Assembly: GCA_017506865.1 (NCBI GenBank)
Contig: JAFCMP010000223.1
Span: 1,984,001 to 2,048,000, forward strand
Length of the DNA: 64,000 nucleotides
DNA from: Tribonema minus
Lineage: Eukaryota; Sar; Xanthophyceae; Tribonematales; Tribonemataceae
Reading direction: 5' to 3'
Shown here: positions 58,601 through 64,000 of the stretch, in pieces
How the letters are laid out: each line of letters begins with the position of its first letter
Numbering within the stretch: the stretch's first letter is position 1
Position numbers and translations under genes: made by a program
The notes under the pieces: generated by a model
Told to the model about the DNA's origin: nothing
The model's input: the letters and a program-made list of their open reading frames with translations, nothing else
The model's database searches: none

Positions 58601-61600
58601 CCCTGTGGAGCTCTGTACTCCATAGACAACACTTGTGCTCACGTCTCAGCAATACGCAAACATGGCACTTGAGTGCGCAGAGCTGCACTGATAAGATTCC
58701 AAGCAGCGCCTGCCCAGTAAGCATGTTGCAACATAAAGCATCAGGTGAGATACCCCCATATTGAAATGCGTTACCGCCTGCATATGCTATTGAGTCATCT
58801 GCACTGTGTATACCTTGAGGGGTACAGCACCTGCTGTTATTGTGGGTGGCGATCGCAAGAGCGGGACGCTAAGCAGCAAATACTTGTGCAGTTGTAAAGC
58901 GCTATAAGTGCGTGCATGATGGCATTTTCTCTGCTTCTGCGCCGCCGACTGGCCAAGACATGGTGTTGCCAAGCCATCTGTCTGACTTCATGGTCACGTC
59001 TTCTTGCTGACTTACTGCTCACAGGGCCCAGTTTGTTGCAAGCGCACGACATTACGCAACAGCAGTGAGTGTTGCGACTTCATCATAATTGTGTGAAGAC
59101 GCATCAGCTCATTGCAATGTGCAATGGGCTCGATCCCTTACTGAGAGAGATGAGCGTAACCTCTGCAGTAATCGATGCCGGCACGGACATGTGCCATCAA
59201 CCACTGGCTGCTGCCAGCTCAGCAGGGCCAACATCAAGAAGCTGCACAATGATGGAATTTTTTTTTCGTTGAATGGTGGTGCTGTTGACAGACGGACATC
59301 ACTCGTGTTGTGGTGTTTAGTTCAGTATTGGCACGAATCAGTTGTATGCAGGGCTAGCGTCTTAACTCAGATGGCCTTGGCACAACAGCCGGGCAAACTG
59401 TGTAGCCATGGCGCAATTGCGCAACTCTTATTAAGGCTTTTAGTGCTTCTACAGTCACGATTAAGGTTCCATAAGGGCTGGCGTTTTGAAAGTTTAAGTA
59501 CTGGGCTCACGCTAGTTACGACTCTAACCCTAGGCAGGACTAGTGAGTAAATTCATGAGTCATCAAGTAAACCTGCGAGTATCGCCAGGCCTGCGTGGGC
59601 CGCCAACTGGAGCAACTGGCGCTACTGACTGGCGCAACCTCTTTGGCGCAAGGGGTTTCATATAGACGCTAGCCCTGCTTGCATGTATCCTTTGACATAC
59701 TTGCAACAATTCATTGAGAATGGCCGTTACATTACGATTGCATGTCTTCGCGTGATGAAACTTTTATGAAAAAAATGCTGTTCTGGTCAAGCGCCACGTG
59801 CGACTGTGAAGGCCCTCACGCTAGTGCACACACTTGCCACCACAAGCTCAGTGCATGCAGATGCACTACAAAACACAAGTCTCTCAGTAAACGAAGCACC
59901 ATGATGCGCCTGCAATTAGTGGGGGCTAGAGGTGGTCCACAGCTTCATATAACACCGTCGTGGCCATGCTCAAGCATGCGCACGCTTGGGACTTTTCCCC
60001 ACAATGCCACTGAGAGCCCACCGTCACTTGAACGGGCAGGTGCGAGCCCTGCAGTTCTCTCACGCCAATGGCAAAAACATTACCGTCACAACGGCGACAG
60101 CTCACCTTGTCATAACCCTCAAAGTCATTGCAGCTCATCTCCCCCACGCCCAGAGGCTTGTAGCCCGGCAGCGCCAGCATCTGCTCATACGCCGCGCCAT
60201 ACACGTCCTGAGAGCGCGCAGCAATGGGGGCAAACACAGCCAGCTTCAGCACAAGGAGAGAAATGCATGGTGTTGCTGAGGGACCACCAACACATGACCA
60301 GCGTCAAGCGATCGTTGACAGCCCTCGGGGCGTGGCGCGTGTGCATATGCAGCGACTCCCATATGCTGCATGCCTCATTGATAGACGGTGTGCCATTCTG
60401 TGCCCCCCCCCCTGCATGCATGTGTGGTGCAATGGCCCCAGAGCATGTGTATGCCGCACCACCGCCATAGTCAAAGGTGCTGCGCCAGACGTGTGATTCA
60501 TAGAGACCCTGGAGCAAAGGTGATGAGTTGTTGACGGCGTCACCACACCACCAGCAGTAACCAAAAGCTGGGTGCGAACGTAATCTTCACCTCATAAGCT
60601 TTAAGCCACACCTCAACAGCGACGCGCATAACACTCTTCACCATGTCAACCATGATCGGTAGCCATAGACTTTCCCGTAGACTGCCGCATGAGCGAGGCC
60701 GAGATAAAACTTCAAGAGTCGTGCCGATGGAGTGACTCTCCACTGAGCTGCACCAGCGTGCATCGTACCTGGAATGTGAGCCACTCCATATGGTTCTCGT
60801 CTGTGCCTGCGCGGTTGTAGCCGCTGCACACCACCATGTCCACGTAGTTCATGCCCGGCCACCAGTCCGTGAAGGGCGTGGTCACATCGTCCTGCCCATT
60901 GTCGCAGTTGTAGGCGAGCTGACAGAGAGAGAGCCAAGCAAAGTGCAGCGGGAAGCGTGCAGGTTGAGAAATGCACACAAGCTGGCGATGCAGTGCAGCA
61001 AAGACATAGCCAGACTGATCATGGTAGGCAAGAAGAGCACATTTTTGTAAAACAAATGACAAGTGTTGGAGTGAATGCAGTCAGTGAAAGCCATAACTGC
61101 ACATTTGTGCCGATTCACACCCCTACGCTGTGATAGTTTTGATTTGGTTATGCAATCACGAGCGACACAATTAATAGACAAGAGTATGAAGACATGATCT
61201 CATTTCGATTTTGATGACGTGGCACGTAATATGGGCTCCTAGATGTAAAACTCGCTTCTGATGTAAAACTTGCTTCTGAGCAAGACAGCTCGGTGATGCC
61301 AGGTTACAAAGACGCAGCGGTGGGTGGATCGACATGAACTCTTCAGCCATGTGAGCCTAGAACTGCCCTCTTTCACAGTGACAATATGGTGCATATGGTG
61401 CCAGCGCGCGGATGGGGCAAATCAGGTTGGCAGTGGTGGGAGCACTGGCGGCACTCTCTAGAGCAGCAGGGGCACTGACGCGTTGTGGCTGGTGCTTCAG
61501 TGGTTCAGCGAGTTGTTGGAGTTCTTCACAAGTTGGCGCACATTTACAGGCAAAAGAGCACTGTTGAGCCCTGTCGACAGTCATGACTGAGCCCAGATCA

Positions 61601-64000
61601 CTATCGCACACGCAGAGCACTGTAGTCTAGAGAGTCACCAATGAGTTACTGATCAAGTTTGAAATCTTGTCTACTTCAGTTGGCGCAGACGTAGAGCACT
61701 GATGACGATCACAATTCGCGCAGCGAGCGATGTACACGTGCCTAAAAGGTGCATTGAAAGCGGGCATTGGCTTGTCATTTGTGGACGGGCTTGCTGGTGC
61801 ATGTTGCACTGCGGCAACGTAGACTCACCTGGAATTTGACGTTGGCCTTCTTTACGGTGAACACATCGTGCACGTGGCGCCAGGCGCGGATGAAGTTCTT
61901 CTTGGTGTTGAAGCCTCCGTGGTACGTACCCCACGGGTACCAGTCGCCGTTGAACTCGTGCATGGGCCTGCAGCAGCAGTGCGCAGGCGAATGGGAGTGC
62001 TGAGTAAGATGCATTCAGAATGTAGCAGCACGTAGACACGTGCTCATTGACGCTCCGCAGTCAGGGCATTTATGTACTTGCTTGCGGCGCAACTGCTTGC
62101 CACGCCAATCTCTCATCACGAGGCGTTACGTCCTCTTTTGAACTCAGGGCGCTCCTGTCAGTTCTTTACAGTGCTTTACTCAAGGTGTGTTTTCGTATAT
62201 AGAAGACCATGTATAGGTGACGACACTGTTGACAATTGGTGTCCTTAAGGTCGTTATTGTGGAATCATGTGCAGTAACGCTCTAGGAATGGAGTTCAGAC
62301 CAATCAAAAGAGCCGCAGCTGCCCCCCACCGCCCGCACCTTCCAGCAGTGCAATGTCAGCAGGAAATGCAGAGTCGGTGCTTCTTTGCAGCCCACTCTTT
62401 CAGAAAAATCCACAAAGCGCCGTGGATGTGTCATCACAACCAGCCTCAACTTGCAGAGGCAGTGCCACTGACTTGCTGTTGCAAGGGCGCTGTATCCTGC
62501 ATGCGCCTGTTGTGCAAAGACCGTAGTTGAGAGATGTTAAGATATGCACATCAGTGCGCCAACCGCCAGGCGCCTGTCAGAATGTGTTCTGCACCTGCCG
62601 TCACGTGCAGTTGACTTACCTAATCCAGACCTCCTGGTTCCCATCGGCCTTGTGCTCATCCATGAACTGGTACAGGTAGTCGTCATACTTGCCGCTTCCG
62701 ATTTGCCACAGATTCGTCAGCAGTTCATTGTCCAGGAACTCCGTCACCATCACCACCTGCAACATGCAGCAGCGTGTACATGCACACCAACAACAACGCT
62801 TAGAACAAGAAAATGTGCTGCAAGTGTGGCACCTGTCAAGGCTGACTGCCGTACTGACCGCCGTTCTACTGTTGCAGCAAAGCTGGTTCACAGTGGAGTG
62901 TCACGTGGTGCTACAAACCGCCAATGATGACAATAAAGGCAGGCACGTTGGGTGTAGGTTCATACCCATATGAAGTATGGATTAAAAGGTAAGACTCTCC
63001 CACTGTTGGGTATTACTGGCTTTTCAATGCAGTGGCAGCTGGCGAAGTGCATGCCAAACTAAGGACAGCTAAAGTCAACTGCCGTGGGTTGGCAAAGCCA
63101 CAGACCCACAACATGGAACAGGTTCCATACTGGCATTCAGTTAGTCCAAAAACGAATAAACAAGACAATTCAAAAATGGTAGGTATGCATTACATACACC
63201 GTAACATGAATGACCCCCCCCCCCTGTTTTGCACATACCAGGCAGGAGAACTGAGGTTGCCAAAAACTGTGAGATACAGACTTCCACACGTAAATGCGTA
63301 ATCGAATACAATAATTCTCACCAAAGCACACGAGTGACTGGTGTAATACAAGCATGTACATATCGTCGTATCATGGCATTCCAGTTCAAATACCCACCTG
63401 AAAGCCTTGGTCGAGGTAGGGCTTGACCAGGAAAGGATACCTGCAGTTGAGAACAGCGAGCAACAGTGAGTGAGTATCGTCATTCACCAGTAGGCTAATG
63501 AAGCCTGGCTGCAGTGATCCAAAGCAGTCATTGATGGGCTCATCCATGGTTTTAAGCAATCAAGGGTTCAATTGCGCGAACCTCGCGCGACATGGCTAAG
63601 GCTCACCTCATGGATTGGACAGGCTGAAACTTCACCACCACTTGAAACTGTGCACCGAGCTCGGCCTGCCGCGCGTTTGGCTCCATCTCGTCAAGGATGG
63701 CAATGTCCACTTTTCGTTTATTGATGATAGGTTTCCCGGGCACGCCGGGCACGCCAGGTACCAGAGTGTACTTTGTCGGGGGCGGCGTCATCGGTTCCGC
63801 TGTGTACTCGCTGCTGGTGCTGTAGGTGGTGGTGCTTGTGTTCGGAATTTCGGCAGGAAGCAGCGGCTTCACAGGTGCGACAGGCTTCACGGGTGCGACA
63901 GGCTTCACGGGTGCCAGAGTAGCCGGCTTGGGAGGTGGAACAACTGTGCCTGTCGTGTAGCTGTCGGTGCTGGAGCTCGTGCTGGAAGTCGCAGCACCAA
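55670..64000 (-). CDS. GH26 (beta-mannanase-type) glycoside hydrolase with C-terminal dockerin-like calcium repeats, 5' partial
   Basis: Exons, all in phase: 63607-64000 (cut by window end), 63398-63440, 62620-62756, 61829-61967, 60769-60918, 60106-60207, 58436-58497, 57304-57715, 55670-56080; about 615 residues visible, stop TAA. The visible N-terminal part is a Thr/Ser/Pro linker with APVKPVAPVKP repeats. The GH26 barrel follows: MVTEFLDNELLTNLWQ, RPMHEFNGDWYPWG (acid/base Glu), FIRAWRHVHDVFT, YVDMVVCSGYN, YKPLGVGEMSC (nucleophile Glu), and TWFLQNKEGDGRWD. Residues after that are nine D-x-N-x-D-G loops (e.g. DLNGDGQINGPEE, DYNADGVVDANDV) with Val/Ala/Pro spacers, like dockerin type I or EF-hand calcium loops. 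GH26 enzymes cut beta-1,4-mannan or related glucans. Secretion is expected but the signal peptide lies outside the window. Confidence 0.88.
56509..56868 (+). CDS. ORF inside a GH26 intron, opposite strand; Lys/Ala coil plus RGG region
   Basis: 119-codon frame: TAKAREQEAAVEAVAAEKVA coil followed by RGGGGRGSRGGRSGRG and an end TKMDAFWHNTGG. A protein-like segment in another frame just upstream (DAMRKALGDRTVRKLERQG) may precede it. Charged Ala/Lys coils like this are frequent at the C-terminus of pogo-type DDE transposases, so a decayed DNA transposon fragment is my best guess. No DDE core or TIR was found. It lies between GH26 exons 57304-57715 and 55670-56080. Confidence 0.3.
   Translation: MHSELLAAKPRGQRCSAKRAGITVGGLVTAKAREQEAAVEAVAAEKVAEQTARKAERAAAKAAREAGGAVRGGGGRGSRGGRSGRGGAGGTAVEAQLAMTIRKIGFQTKMDAFWHNTGG

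Noticed and set aside
60466-60508. Possible GH26 exon reading GLYESHVWRSTFDYG
   Set aside because: Its donor phase does not fit the next exon, and joining 60769-60918 directly to 60106-60207 restores the family pattern (LTFQ then DVYGAAYEQM).
1-64000. Bacterial contamination or operons, CRISPR arrays, tRNA or rRNA genes
   Set aside because: Every recognised host gene has spliceosomal introns; no regular spaced repeat array, tRNA cloverleaf or rRNA segment was seen.
1-64000. Full reassignment of TAG/TAA to glutamine
   Set aside because: Six well-modelled genes contain no in-frame TAG or TAA across about 2000 codons, and GH26 terminates at TAA.

Overview
The window comes from the nuclear genome of an intron-rich, plastid-bearing microbial eukaryote, most likely an alga. 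Nearly every gene is split by GT-AG introns of about 100-1200 bp, with two probable GC-AG introns. Base composition is near 50% GC, with many C/G homopolymer runs. One gene encodes a bacterial/plastid-type translation initiation factor IF-1 behind a hydrophobic, signal-like leader. That leader would fit a complex (secondary) plastid, but a primary green alga is not excluded. I cannot name the species.

Layout. 1-8967 (+): 5'-truncated multi-exon gene with EF-hand-like repeats, carrying a TA-flanked MITE in one intron and a 4.1 kb TIR element in another. 9745-12418 (+): exons with two RanBP2-type zinc fingers, separated by a second TA-flanked MITE. 13044-17971 (-): complete eight-exon RAD1 (9-1-1 clamp) with a hAT-like insertion in intron 2. 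18200-20408 (+): PPPDE/DeSI-type peptidase with a C-terminal PUL domain, divergent from RAD1. 21134-22389 (-): three-exon LYR-motif protein. 23110-25021 (+): five-exon IF-1. 25799-33310 (-): fourteen-exon UTP6. 33311-42351: gene-poor and rich in short repeats. 42352-48087 (+): p300/CBP-type histone acetyltransferase, interrupted by one in-frame TAG. About 48.1-54.15 kb (+): non-LTR retrotransposon with reverse transcriptase and restriction-like endonuclease, also interrupted by one in-frame TAG. 55670-64000 (-): 5'-truncated GH26 (beta-mannanase-type) glycoside hydrolase ending in nine dockerin-like calcium loops.

The host genes form no operon or shared pathway. They cover DNA-damage checkpoint, rRNA processing, deSUMOylation/ubiquitin handling, mitochondrial LYR function, plastid translation, chromatin acetylation and secreted polysaccharide digestion. 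Exon boundaries for RAD1, PPPDE-PUL, LYR, IF-1, UTP6 and GH26 were derived by hand. In each, every junction keeps phase, so these models are strong. Mobile DNA sits almost entirely in introns and gene flanks. The least explained features are the two single-TAG interruptions, the GH26-dockerin-like architecture, and the composite TIR element with subterminal ACCGGT/ACTGGT palindromes.
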